This document shows, piece by piece, positions 1 through 6,491 of a DNA stretch of 10,970 nucleotides. This DNA comes from JBFWVD01 sp050246915 (GTDB lineage: Bacteria > Actinomycetota > Acidimicrobiia > Acidimicrobiales > Ilumatobacteraceae): positions 1 through 10,970 of the forward strand of contig JBFWVD010000126.1 of assembly GCA_050246915.1 (NCBI GenBank), read 5' to 3'. Within the stretch, counting starts at the first letter, position 1. Each line of letters begins with the position of its first letter. The translations under genes were made by a program, and so were the position numbers. A model generated the notes under the pieces. That model made no database searches. It saw nothing but the letters and a program-made list of their open reading frames with translations, and was not told the DNA's origin.

Positions 1-203
1 TGGAGGTGATCGGGGTGATGCACTCCCACACCCACACCGAGCCCTATCCGAGCCCAACCGACGTGGCCCAGGCGCCCGACCCCTCCTGGCAATACGTGAT
101 CGTGTCGTTGAAACGGGACAGCCCGGAGACCCGGACCTACCGGATCATCGACGGGGTCATCTCCGAAGAGCCGGTTGTCGTCGACGGAAGGTACGATTCC
201 TGA
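1..203 (+). CDS. mec: Mec-type JAMM/MPN+ metallopeptidase (partial, C-terminal end)
   Basis: Only the last 66 or so codons are present; the 5' end lies outside the window and the reading frame begins at base 3. The segment carries the JAMM zinc motif: HSHTH followed by P-S-x-x-D, i.e. H-x-H-x(n)-S-x-x-D, then a typical C-terminal beta segment (YRIIDG, EEPV). Residue order and the C-terminus closely resemble Mycobacterium Mec (Rv1334, recalled). That enzyme releases cysteine from the CysO-cysteine adduct made by CysM. The next gene is a CysM-type synthase 75 nt downstream, which supports the same pathway role. The catalytic Glu expected further upstream cannot be checked. It could be a related M67 deconjugase, but the neighbour makes Mec the best reading. 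Confidence 0.85.
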   Translation, partial: EVIGVMHSHTHTEPYPSPTDVAQAPDPSWQYVIVSLKRDSPETRTYRIIDGVISEEPVVVDGRYDS

Positions 204-278
204 TCGAACGAGTCGGCTTTGCTGGCCGGCGCTGGTCCCGGCCCGTGTCGAGGTACCCGAATCGAGGAAGGCGCCATC

Positions 279-1229
279 ATGGCGGTGCATCCCAACGTCT
301 TGGACATGATCGGCAACACGCCGATGGTCGACGTCTCCCATTTGTCGCCGAACCCGGGCGTGCGGATCGTCGCCAAGATGGAGAGTCAGAACCCGTTCGG
401 CTCCGTCAAGGACCGCATTGCCCGCTCCATCATCGAGTCGGCTGAGAAGGATGGGGTGCTCCGGCCCGGCCAGCAGATCATGGAGCCGTCATCGGGCAAC
501 ACCGGCATCGCGCTGGCGGCCATCGCCGGGGTGAAGGGCTATCCGATCAAGATCCTCATGCCCGAGTCGGTGTCCATCGAGCGGCGTCAGATGCTCGAGG
601 TGTTCGGTGCCGATCTCATCCTCACTCCTGGGGAGGAGGGCTCCAACGGCGCGGTGCGCCGTGCGATTGCATTGGCCGAGGCCAACCCCGTTTGGTACTT
701 CCCGTACCTATACGCCAACGAGGCCAACCCGCGGGCGCACTACGAGGGCACCGGACCGGAGATACTGCGCGATTGTCCCGACATCACGCACTTCGTTGCG
801 GGCCTCGGGACGTCGGGGACGTTGATGGGTGTTGGCCGCTATCTCAAGCAACAGAACCCTGCGATCAAGGTGATGGCGGTCGAGCCACCGTCGGGTGAGT
901 TGGTCGAAGGGTTGCGCTCCCTCGAGGACGGTTACATCCCGCCGGTGTTCGACAGCTGGAATGGGATGGACCTGCTCGACGGCAAGCGCATCGTGCGACC
1001 GCGGGAATCGATCGAATGGACTCGGCGGCTCGTGCGCGAGGCAGGGATCTTCGCCGGCATCTCGGCCGGTGCGGCGCTGGCGGGTGCGGCGAAGGTGGCC
1101 GCGCGCATCGACAGCGGAACCATCGTGTTCGTGGTGTGCGACGGAGGATGGAAGTACCTCTCGACCGGTGCCTACACCGACGATCTCGATTCCGCCGAGG
1201 CGCAAGCGTCCAAGGTCATCTACTTCTGA
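279..1229 (+). CDS. cysM: CysM-type cysteine synthase (probable O-phosphoserine sulfhydrylase)
   Basis: A 316-residue PLP-dependent beta-replacement enzyme that makes L-cysteine in the cytoplasm. The PLP lysine is K44 in NPFGSVKDR; SSGNTG (71-76) is the substrate loop and GLGTSGT (175-181) binds the PLP phosphate. It resembles M. tuberculosis CysM (recalled) more than CysK: shared VERRQ/IERRQ, GIFAGIS, GWKYLSTGAY and a C-terminal tail. R213 in EGLRSLEDGY aligns with Mtb R220, the residue linked to O-phosphoserine preference. In that pathway sulfur comes from thiocarboxylated CysO and Mec frees the product. ATG 279 was chosen because GAGGAAG (264-270) lies 8 nt before it; the longer in-frame TTG at 219 has no such signal. 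The gene follows mec by 75 nt and its stop overlaps a mini-ORF leading to the next gene. O-acetylserine use is not excluded. Confidence 0.9.
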   Translation: MAVHPNVLDMIGNTPMVDVSHLSPNPGVRIVAKMESQNPFGSVKDRIARSIIESAEKDGVLRPGQQIMEPSSGNTGIALAAIAGVKGYPIKILMPESVSIERRQMLEVFGADLILTPGEEGSNGAVRRAIALAEANPVWYFPYLYANEANPRAHYEGTGPEILRDCPDITHFVAGLGTSGTLMGVGRYLKQQNPAIKVMAVEPPSGELVEGLRSLEDGYIPPVFDSWNGMDLLDGKRIVRPRESIEWTRRLVREAGIFAGISAGAALAGAAKVAARIDSGTIVFVVCDGGWKYLSTGAYTDDLDSAEAQASKVIYF

Positions 1230-1276
1230 TGGCGTCATCGCTGGTGGCCCCTGCTACCGGTGCGGTGCCGGCATGA
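1229..1276 (+). promoter_or_regulatory. Possible 15-aa coupling mini-ORF between cysM and the next gene
   Basis: The ATG at 1229 overlaps the cysM stop (TGATG, 1227-1231). The resulting 15-codon ORF ends in a TGA that overlaps the ATG of the following gene (ATGA, 1273-1276). The peptide reads MASSLVAPATGAVPA. No Shine-Dalgarno sequence is visible before 1273, so re-initiating ribosomes could reach the downstream gene by two stop/start overlaps. This is an inference from geometry; chance overlap is possible. Confidence 0.3.
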
Positions 1277-1950
1277 ACTTCGTCTCCCATGTGGTGATCT
1301 GCGCAGCGCAAGGGGGCGATGCCGACAACTTGATCGGTGCTGCGGCACCTGACCTCGTCCCGCGCGCGTCGCTGCCGTACGCGAAACAGCTGTCGTCGTC
1401 ACTGTCGATCGGCATCGCCCATCACGAGGCCATCGACGAGTTGTTCCACAACGATCGTTGGTTCCTCGACTATCAGACGATGGCGGCGACTTCGATGATC
1501 GATCGCGGCGTTCCGGCCGGCGCAGCGCATCTGGCCGGTCACGTCGGCATCGAGCTGCTCATCGACGGGGTCCTGCTCGAGTCCGACCCGCGTCCGCAGT
1601 TCTGGCAGATGTGGGACCGCTTGCGCGACGTGGACGAAACCACCCGATCGTTGGTCGACCCTGAGCATCTCGAGAGATGGAACCAATGGCTCGCCGGCTT
1701 CACCGGGTACATCGACCCGCGTCGCTACGGCGAGCCCACCTATTGCGCTCGGATCGTGGCTGGCATCTCGAGACGGTTGCTCGGGTCGGAGGTGGACGAT
1801 GACCACGAGCGGCAGATCGCATCGGTGCTCGACGCGGTTCGACCGACGGTGAGGATCTGGACAGCGGGGCTGTTCGGCCTGTTGGAGTCTGCCCGGTCGG
1901 TTCTCGATCCCGATGCCGGCTCCCGAGCTCGTCGAATGCCCGTCGCCTAG
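1273..1950 (+). CDS. Hypothetical protein, distant resemblance to acyl-carrier-protein phosphodiesterase (AcpH/DUF479)
   Basis: A 225-residue soluble protein without a signal peptide or clear membrane segment. The layout recalls AcpH as I remember it: an N-terminal MNFxxH (here MNFVSH), an N-L-I-G-x-x-x-P-D segment (about 24-32), a G-I-A-H-H-E-A-I-D motif at about 52-60 in place of GIxxHRxID, and GHVGIELLIDG where AcpH has a metal-binding D-H pair. AcpH removes 4'-phosphopantetheine from acyl carrier protein with Mn2+. The His and Asp pattern is only partly kept, so activity is uncertain. ATG 1273 is the only good start: upstream codons in frame are inside cysM and there is no alternative start after the cysM stop. 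It stands where mycobacteria have a rhomboid gene between cysM and murI, and murI begins 10 nt after its stop. Function not established. Confidence 0.7.
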   Translation: MNFVSHVVICAAQGGDADNLIGAAAPDLVPRASLPYAKQLSSSLSIGIAHHEAIDELFHNDRWFLDYQTMAATSMIDRGVPAGAAHLAGHVGIELLIDGVLLESDPRPQFWQMWDRLRDVDETTRSLVDPEHLERWNQWLAGFTGYIDPRRYGEPTYCARIVAGISRRLLGSEVDDDHERQIASVLDAVRPTVRIWTAGLFGLLESARSVLDPDAGSRARRMPVA

Positions 1951-1960
1951 GGTTGGCGAC

Positions 1961-2803
1961 GTGGACCGGCCCATCGGGATGTTCGACTCCGGCTTCGGTG
2001 GACTCACCGTGGCCCGGGCGCTCATCGACCTGCTGCCCGAGGAACACCTCGTCTACGTCGGTGACACGGGTCGCTATCCCTACGGGCCACGGCCCCAGCG
2101 CGAGGTCGCGGGCTTCGCTCGTCAGATCGCGTGGAGCCTCGTCAAAGAGCACCAGGTGAAGCTCATCGTGGTGGCGTGCAACACCGCTGCTGCCGCGGTG
2201 CTCGAGGAACTCGAGGACGAACTGCCCGTGCCGGTCGTGGGAGTCATCGAACCGGGGGCACGATCGCTGGTGCGAGCCACCCGCAATGGTCGCGTCGGCG
2301 TCATCGGGACGGTGGGCACCATGCAATCGGGTGCCTACCAGCGAGCGGTGCACGCAACTGGAATTGACGTCGAGCTGACCGGAGCTGCGTGCCCCGGGTT
2401 CGTCGAGTTCGTCGAACGGGGCGAGACAACGGGCGAGCAGGTCACGATCCTGGCTGAGCGTCTGCTCGCTCCGGTGAAGGATGCCGGCGTCGACACCTTG
2501 CTGCTCGGCTGCACCCACTATCCGTTCCTGGCCCGTGTCATCTCCGACGTGATGGGCCGCGACGTGGTGCTGGTCTCGTCGGCCGACGAGACCGCGTTCG
2601 AGACCAGCGCTCTGCTCGCCCGAGAAGGGTTGCTGCGACCTGCGGGGTTCGGTCCCGGTCGACATCGCTTCTATTCGTCCGGGGACGTCTCGCGCTTTGC
2701 CGACCTGGGTCGACAACTGCTCGGCCCGGAACTGGCGACGGCGTACCCGGTGTGGTTCGATTCCGACCCCCGCTGGGCTGACGGACCGGTTGACGGCCCG
2801 TGA
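1961..2803 (+). CDS. murI: Glutamate racemase
   Basis: A 280-residue cofactor-independent racemase that converts L- to D-glutamate for peptidoglycan. Both catalytic cysteines are present, C73 in VVACNTA and C184 in LLGCTHYP, with the N-terminal D-S of MFDSGFGGLTV and the Y-V-G-D-T-x-R-x-P-Y-G motif (32-42). Length matches the family (about 265-285). GTG 1961 was chosen: it puts five residues before the conserved IGMFDSG block and starts just after the preceding gene's TAG (1948-1950). The ATG at 1913 would add 16 residues and overlap that gene. The ribosome site is weak (AGGG at 1949-1952), so coupling to the upstream gene is likely. The gene order with rph and rdgB downstream is a common actinobacterial arrangement. 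Confidence 0.93.
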   Translation: MDRPIGMFDSGFGGLTVARALIDLLPEEHLVYVGDTGRYPYGPRPQREVAGFARQIAWSLVKEHQVKLIVVACNTAAAAVLEELEDELPVPVVGVIEPGARSLVRATRNGRVGVIGTVGTMQSGAYQRAVHATGIDVELTGAACPGFVEFVERGETTGEQVTILAERLLAPVKDAGVDTLLLGCTHYPFLARVISDVMGRDVVLVSSADETAFETSALLAREGLLRPAGFGPGRHRFYSSGDVSRFADLGRQLLGPELATAYPVWFDSDPRWADGPVDGP

Positions 2804-2851
2804 TCCGGCGCAGTCGTCCACCGGGCGCCTGCCGAATGACTGGAGACATCG

Positions 2852-3598
2852 ATGTCCCGACCCGACGGTCGTAGCGGCGACGAGCTGCGCCCCATCACGT
2901 TCCATCGCGACTACACCGAGATGGCGGCTGGCTCGGTGCTGGTCAGCTTCGGTCGTACCGTGGTGCTGTGCACCGCGTCGATCGACGAGGACGTGCCGCG
3001 TTGGATGAAGGGCAAGGGCAAGGGCTGGGTCACCGCCGAGTACTCGATGCTGCCCGGTTCCTCGCCCGAGCGCGTCGGTCGCGAAGCGGCCAAGGGCAAG
3101 CAGTCGGGCCGCACCCAGGAGATCCAACGGCTCATCGGTCGATCGCTGCGCGCCGTGTGCGACATGCGCCTCCTCGGTGAGCGACAGGTGGTCGTGGACT
3201 GCGACGTGTTGCAGGCCGACGGCGGCACCCGCACCGCATCGATCTGTGGCGGCTATCTGGCGCTGCACGACGCGCTGACTCGTCTGGTGCAGAACAAGGC
3301 GATCTCCACTCATCCGCTCACCTCGCATTGCGCGGCCATCAGTGTCGGCATCGTCGATGGAGTGCCCGTGCTCGATCTTCCCTATGTCGAAGACAGCCGC
3401 GCCGAGGTCGACATGAACGTGGTGATGACGGCCGAGGGTCGATTCATCGAGGTGCAGGGCACCGCTGAGGGCGCCGCGTTCCACCGTTCCGAGCTGAACT
3501 CGTTGCTCGATCTCGCCGAGCTCGGCTGCGCAGAGATCTTCGCTCTGCAATCGGAGCTGCTGGCTGAGCAACCGTCGCGTCGCGCTCTCGGTCGCTGA
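2852..3598 (+). CDS. rph: Ribonuclease PH
   Basis: A 248-residue phosphorolytic 3'-5' exoribonuclease that trims tRNA 3' ends; the family forms a hexameric ring. Family signatures run the full length: RPDGR then DELRP at the N-terminus, GWVTAEYSMLP, GRTQEIQRLIGRSLR, VDCDVLQADGGTRTASI (phosphate-binding core) and LDLPYVEDSRAEVDMNVVM. Length is normal. ATG 2852 has a good ribosome site (GGAGA, 2842-2846, 5 nt spacing). It follows murI by 48 nt and precedes rdgB by 16 nt, so one transcript is likely. In M. tuberculosis a metallo-beta-lactamase-fold gene (Rv1339) separates murI and rph; here the 48-nt gap holds nothing. Confidence 0.95.
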   Translation: MSRPDGRSGDELRPITFHRDYTEMAAGSVLVSFGRTVVLCTASIDEDVPRWMKGKGKGWVTAEYSMLPGSSPERVGREAAKGKQSGRTQEIQRLIGRSLRAVCDMRLLGERQVVVDCDVLQADGGTRTASICGGYLALHDALTRLVQNKAISTHPLTSHCAAISVGIVDGVPVLDLPYVEDSRAEVDMNVVMTAEGRFIEVQGTAEGAAFHRSELNSLLDLAELGCAEIFALQSELLAEQPSRRALGR

Positions 3599-3614
3599 GC
3601 GGACGGTGTCGAAC

Positions 3615-4217
3615 ATGACGTCGCTGCGCGTGGTGCTGGCCACCAACAACCCCGACAAGGCCGTCGAGATCTCGGCCATCTTGGGCGACGGGATCGAGTT
3701 GGTGCCGCGGCCGGGCCATGTCCCCGATGTCGAAGAGACCGAGGACACGCTCGAGGGCAACGCGCTGTTGAAGGCGCGTGCCCTCGTCGAAGCAACCGGA
3801 GTTGCTTCCATCGCCGATGACACCGGTCTCGAGGTGGACGCGCTCGGCGGTGCGCCAGGGGTGTACTCGGCTCGATACGCCGGAGAGAACGTCACCTATG
3901 CCGACAACGTGAACAAGTTGTTGTCGCAGTTGGCTCTTCACCAAGGCGCGCCGCGTACGGCACGGTTTCGCACCGTGGCCGTTGCCGTGTTCCCCTCCGG
4001 TGAGCAGATCGTCGCCCACGGCACGGTCGAGGGCGTCATCGCCACTGAGGCGCGTGGGATGCGCGGCTTCGGCTACGACCCGGTGTTCATCGCCGATGAC
4101 GATGGGCAAGGGCGGACGTTCGCGCAGATGAGTGCCGCGGAGAAGAACGCGCTCAGCCATCGGGGTCGGGCATTTCGCGCCTTGGCCGAGGCGCTCGCGG
4201 CCCGACCGCACGACTGA
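3615..4217 (+). CDS. rdgB: XTP/dITP (non-canonical purine NTP) pyrophosphatase, Ham1/RdgB family
   Basis: A 200-residue house-cleaning enzyme that hydrolyses dITP, XTP and ITP to monophosphates and keeps deaminated purines out of DNA. Visible motifs: V-L-A-T-N-N-P-D-K at the N-terminus, EDTLEGNALLKA (43-54), ADDTGLEVDAL (67-77) with the catalytic Asp pair, GFGYDPVF (151-158) and SHRGRA (181-186). Length fits the family. ATG 3615 puts four residues before the first strand; GTG 3606 is an alternative three codons longer. Neither has a strong ribosome site. It is the last gene of the + strand run, convergent with cobA. A 20-nt tandem duplication spans its stop codon. Confidence 0.93.
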   Translation: MTSLRVVLATNNPDKAVEISAILGDGIELVPRPGHVPDVEETEDTLEGNALLKARALVEATGVASIADDTGLEVDALGGAPGVYSARYAGENVTYADNVNKLLSQLALHQGAPRTARFRTVAVAVFPSGEQIVAHGTVEGVIATEARGMRGFGYDPVFIADDDGQGRTFAQMSAAEKNALSHRGRAFRALAEALAARPHD

Positions 4218-4240
4218 CGCCCCGATCGCACGACTGACGC
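4201..4240 (+). repeat. 20-nt tandem duplication across the rdgB stop
   Basis: Bases 4201-4220 and 4221-4240 are the same 20-mer apart from one C/T difference at the sixth base (CCCGACCGCA versus CCCGATCGCA, each followed by CGACTGACGC). The first copy contains the rdgB stop (TGA 4215-4217); the second is non-coding and ends five bases before the cobA stop on the other strand. This looks like a recent slip or unequal-exchange duplication. No terminator hairpin is visible in this convergent gap. Confidence 0.85.
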
Positions 4241-4244
4241 GGGT

Positions 4245-4958
4245 TCAGCCGCGGAGGTCCATCGCCGCCACCGCACCGATGACGAGCACCGATGGTGGTT
4301 TCACCGTCGCCGCTCCGAGGCTGTCGAGCGTGCATCGGGCGCTCGACGCGTGGGGGAGTGTGGCCGACGTGCTGATGGCAACTGGCGTTGACGCATCGAG
4401 CCCCGCAGCGAGTAGAGCATCGGCGATGGTCGAGCGCTGAGCCACGCCCATCATCACCACGACCGTGCCACCGGAGCGCACGAGAGCGGCGATTGCCGAC
4501 CAGTCGGGCTCGGGCTCGCCATGGCGACGATGTCCGGTCACCACGGTCACCGACGCGGCGAGTCCGCGATGGGTGACGGGCACGCCGATGGCGAGCGGTG
4601 CGGTGAACGCGGAGGTGACACCGGGAACCACCTCGAACGGGATCGATGCACCATGGAGTGCCTCGGCCTCTTCGCCGCCCCGCCCGAACACGTAGGGATC
4701 ACCGCCTTTGAGGCGCACGATGTTGCGATCGGTGGCGGCCAGCTCGATGAGCAGATCGTTGATCGCGTCCTGCGCCACCGGGCGACCGGGACGCTTGCCC
4801 ACATCGATCAGCTCGGTGCCGGGCTTGGCGAGGTCGAGCACGCCGGTTCCCACCAGCGCGTCGTGGACGATGACATCTGCTTGCTGGATGAGACGCAGCG
4901 CGCGGACGGTGAGGAGGTCGGGATCACCGGGTCCGGCACCGACGAGGGCGAGGTTCAC
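4245..4958 (-). CDS. cobA: Uroporphyrinogen-III C-methyltransferase (SUMT)
   Basis: A 237-residue SAM-dependent enzyme that methylates uroporphyrinogen III at C2 and C7 to give precorrin-2, the branch point to siroheme and cobalamin. Signatures: LVGAGPGDPDLLTVRAL (5-21), HDALV (32-36), IVRLKGGDPYVFGRGGEE (80-97), VPGVTSA (111-117) and PVTHRG (127-132). Length equals stand-alone SUMT, so it is not fused to the HemD or CysG domains. The start is GTG at 4956-4958, matching the usual MNLxLVGAGPGD N-terminus. It lies 58 nt downstream of cysH on the same strand, and the dehydrogenase/chelatase for the next steps is divergent just beyond cysH. A siroheme role for sulfite reductase is therefore likely; cobalamin supply is possible too. 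Confidence 0.93.
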   Translation of the reverse strand: MNLALVGAGPGDPDLLTVRALRLIQQADVIVHDALVGTGVLDLAKPGTELIDVGKRPGRPVAQDAINDLLIELAATDRNIVRLKGGDPYVFGRGGEEAEALHGASIPFEVVPGVTSAFTAPLAIGVPVTHRGLAASVTVVTGHRRHGEPEPDWSAIAALVRSGGTVVVMMGVAQRSTIADALLAAGLDASTPVAISTSATLPHASSARCTLDSLGAATVKPPSVLVIGAVAAMDLRG

Positions 4959-5016
4959 ATCGAGCTCGTGACTGCCGTTGCGCAGGGCACCGACGATGGC
5001 ACGCGGTACGCGTGCG

Positions 5017-5715
5017 TCACGCGGCCGGGCCGGCAGGGGTGACGTGGAGTCCGCATTCGACCTTGCCGCTACCCGCCCAGCGACCGGCGCGGCGATCTTC
5101 CCCGGGGGCGACCGGACGTGTGCACGGCCAGCAACCGATCGACGCGTAGTTCAGTTCCACGAGAGGGTTGGCCGGGAGCTCGTACAGGCTCTGGTAGAGC
5201 TCGAGGTCGTCGTCCGACAACGTGGCGATGGGGTTGAGCTTCACCAGATTGCGAACCGGATCCCACGACACGATCGGGGCGTTGGCCCGAGTGGGCGCAT
5301 CGACGCGACGCACCCCGGTGATCCACGCGCCCTTGCCGGCCAGCACGCGGTTCAGCGGCTCCACCTTGCGCGCACCGCAGCACCCTTCGAGGCTCTCGCG
5401 GAAGTCGATGGTGGTGTTCTCGAGCGGGTACACGATGTCGAGCGGGAAACCGAGCAGCCGCTGCAACTCGTGGGCATACCAGTGGGTCTGAGCGAACAAG
5501 AAGCCGGTGTCCAGCAAGGCGATGGAGCACCCGGGCGCCTTGGTGGCCACGAGGTGCACCAGCACTGGATCTTCGAAGCTGCAGGTGAAGACCATGTCGT
5601 TGCCGAAGCGCTCGTGTGCCCACGCCACGACCTCACCGGGATGGGCGTTCTCGAACGACGCGTTGATCTCGGCGAGCTCGTCGAGCGGGGGAGAGGCGGG
5701 ATCGATCACAGACAT
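5017..5715 (-). CDS. cysH: Assimilatory adenylyl-sulfate (APS) reductase
   Basis: A 232-residue reductase that turns activated sulfate into sulfite. The N-terminal nucleotide-binding part has F-T-C-S-F-E-D-P (43-50) and LLDTGFLF (67-74). Four cysteines typical of a [4Fe-4S] site are present: C112-C113 in GCCGARKVEPL and C195/C198 in IGCWPCTRPV. The catalytic cysteine is C221 in the C-terminal ECGLH. The cluster cysteines indicate the APS-using branch found in mycobacteria and plants rather than the cluster-free PAPS branch of E. coli; this is family knowledge. ATG (5713-5715) has GAGG six nt upstream. CobA follows on the same strand. The gene shares a 109-bp divergent promoter region with the siroheme synthase gene, so joint control by sulfur supply is plausible. 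Confidence 0.93.
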   Translation of the reverse strand: MSVIDPASPPLDELAEINASFENAHPGEVVAWAHERFGNDMVFTCSFEDPVLVHLVATKAPGCSIALLDTGFLFAQTHWYAHELQRLLGFPLDIVYPLENTTIDFRESLEGCCGARKVEPLNRVLAGKGAWITGVRRVDAPTRANAPIVSWDPVRNLVKLNPIATLSDDDLELYQSLYELPANPLVELNYASIGCWPCTRPVAPGEDRRAGRWAGSGKVECGLHVTPAGPAA

Positions 5716-5790
5716 GTCAGACCTCGGGCGGTTCGTTGTGGCGCTGGTCGTGCCTCCAGCGATGGGTGCGGCAACGGTTCTACCACAATC

Positions 5791-5824
5791 CCGACAAAAG
5801 CGGTCAGGAATGTAACGTTCCGGT
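5791..5824 (+). promoter_or_regulatory. Candidate leaderless promoter with imperfect palindrome, siroheme gene
   Basis: CCGACA (5791-5796) and TAACGT (5813-5818) are spaced by 16 nt and would place transcription start at or next to GTG 5825. The -10 lies inside an imperfect 15-bp palindrome, GGAATGTAACGTTCC (5807-5821; 12 of 15 positions symmetric). No Shine-Dalgarno sequence is close enough to the GTG to act. A regulator bound here could also affect cysH on the other strand. Confidence 0.4.
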
Positions 5825-6427
5825 GTGCGCTACCCGGTGATGCTCGACGTCGACGATGTTGCTGTGCTGGTGGTGGGGGGTGGCCCAGTGGGTGCTCGCA
5901 AGGTGCGCGATCTGGCGCAGTGCGGGGCGAGGGTGACTCTGGTGGCCATCGACGTGGGTCCCGAGGCGGCCGCTGCTGGTGCCACGACGGTGGAGCAGCG
6001 GGCGTATCGGCCCGGTGAGGCTGCCGAGGGCTATCGGCTGGTCGTCACCGCCACGGGCGTTCGTGAGGTCGACGCCCAGGTGTCCGCCGACGCGCAGGCC
6101 GCCGGCGTCTGGGTCAATGCTGCCGATGATCCACCCAACTGCACGTTCATCCTCCCGGCAGTGCTGCGCCGGGGGAGGGCCACGGTCATGGTCAGCACCG
6201 ACGGTGGCTTGCCGGCAGCGGCGGGATGGTTGCGAGACCGACTCGGTGAGATCCTCGGCCCTGAGCTGGCAGCGATGATCGACGATCTGGCGGAGCAGCG
6301 CGAGTCCCTTCTCGCCTCCGGAGATCGCATCGGACTCGATGCGTGGAGTGAGCGCATCGAACGCGCCGCGGCGAGCGCTGGTGTGACCCCGTGCCTGGCC
6401 GAGGGATGCGCCCGCAAGTCGAATTGA
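5825..6427 (+). CDS. Precorrin-2 dehydrogenase / sirohydrochlorin ferrochelatase (siroheme synthase N-domain, Met8-like)
   Basis: A 200-residue stand-alone bifunctional enzyme that oxidises precorrin-2 with NAD+ and inserts iron to form siroheme. The Rossmann turn is VVGGGPVGARKVRDL (16-30). The conserved N-x-x-D-D-P element that carries the catalytic Asp is NAADDP (98-103), followed by CTFILPA (106-112) and STDGGLPAAAGWLRDRL in place of the usual STxGxSPxLAxxLRxxLE. This matches CysG N-terminal and Met8 architecture without the SUMT half, which is the separate cobA at 4245. The start is GTG 5825, in line with the family N-terminus (xxPVMLDVxxxxVLVVGGG). It is convergent with the LysR gene across a 64-bp gap that has no clear terminator. 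Confidence 0.92.
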   Translation: MRYPVMLDVDDVAVLVVGGGPVGARKVRDLAQCGARVTLVAIDVGPEAAAAGATTVEQRAYRPGEAAEGYRLVVTATGVREVDAQVSADAQAAGVWVNAADDPPNCTFILPAVLRRGRATVMVSTDGGLPAAAGWLRDRLGEILGPELAAMIDDLAEQRESLLASGDRIGLDAWSERIERAAASAGVTPCLAEGCARKSN

Positions 6428-6491
6428 CGCCTGTGGTCTGACATCTGTCGGTTGACACCCAGCGGTCGCCGATGAGCGTCAAGTCGAGTTG

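Noticed and set aside
224..243. GGCCGG-N8-CCGGCC hairpin between mec and cysM
   Set aside because: Six pairs with no U-run and both genes expected on one transcript; likely a GC-rich coincidence rather than a terminator.
1700..3895. 731-codon open frame on the - strand
   Set aside because: It runs antisense to murI, rph and rdgB, all well-recognised genes, and its translation has no family features; such shadows are usual at high GC.
5716..5824. Riboswitch or Cys-rich attenuator leader before cysH
   Set aside because: No recognisable SAM-type core and no short ORF with clustered cysteine codons in the leader.
6424..6482. TTGACGC ... GCGTCAA inverted repeat between the siroheme gene and lysR
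   Set aside because: The arms are 45 nt apart and only 7 bp long, with no U-run, so a terminator is not supported.
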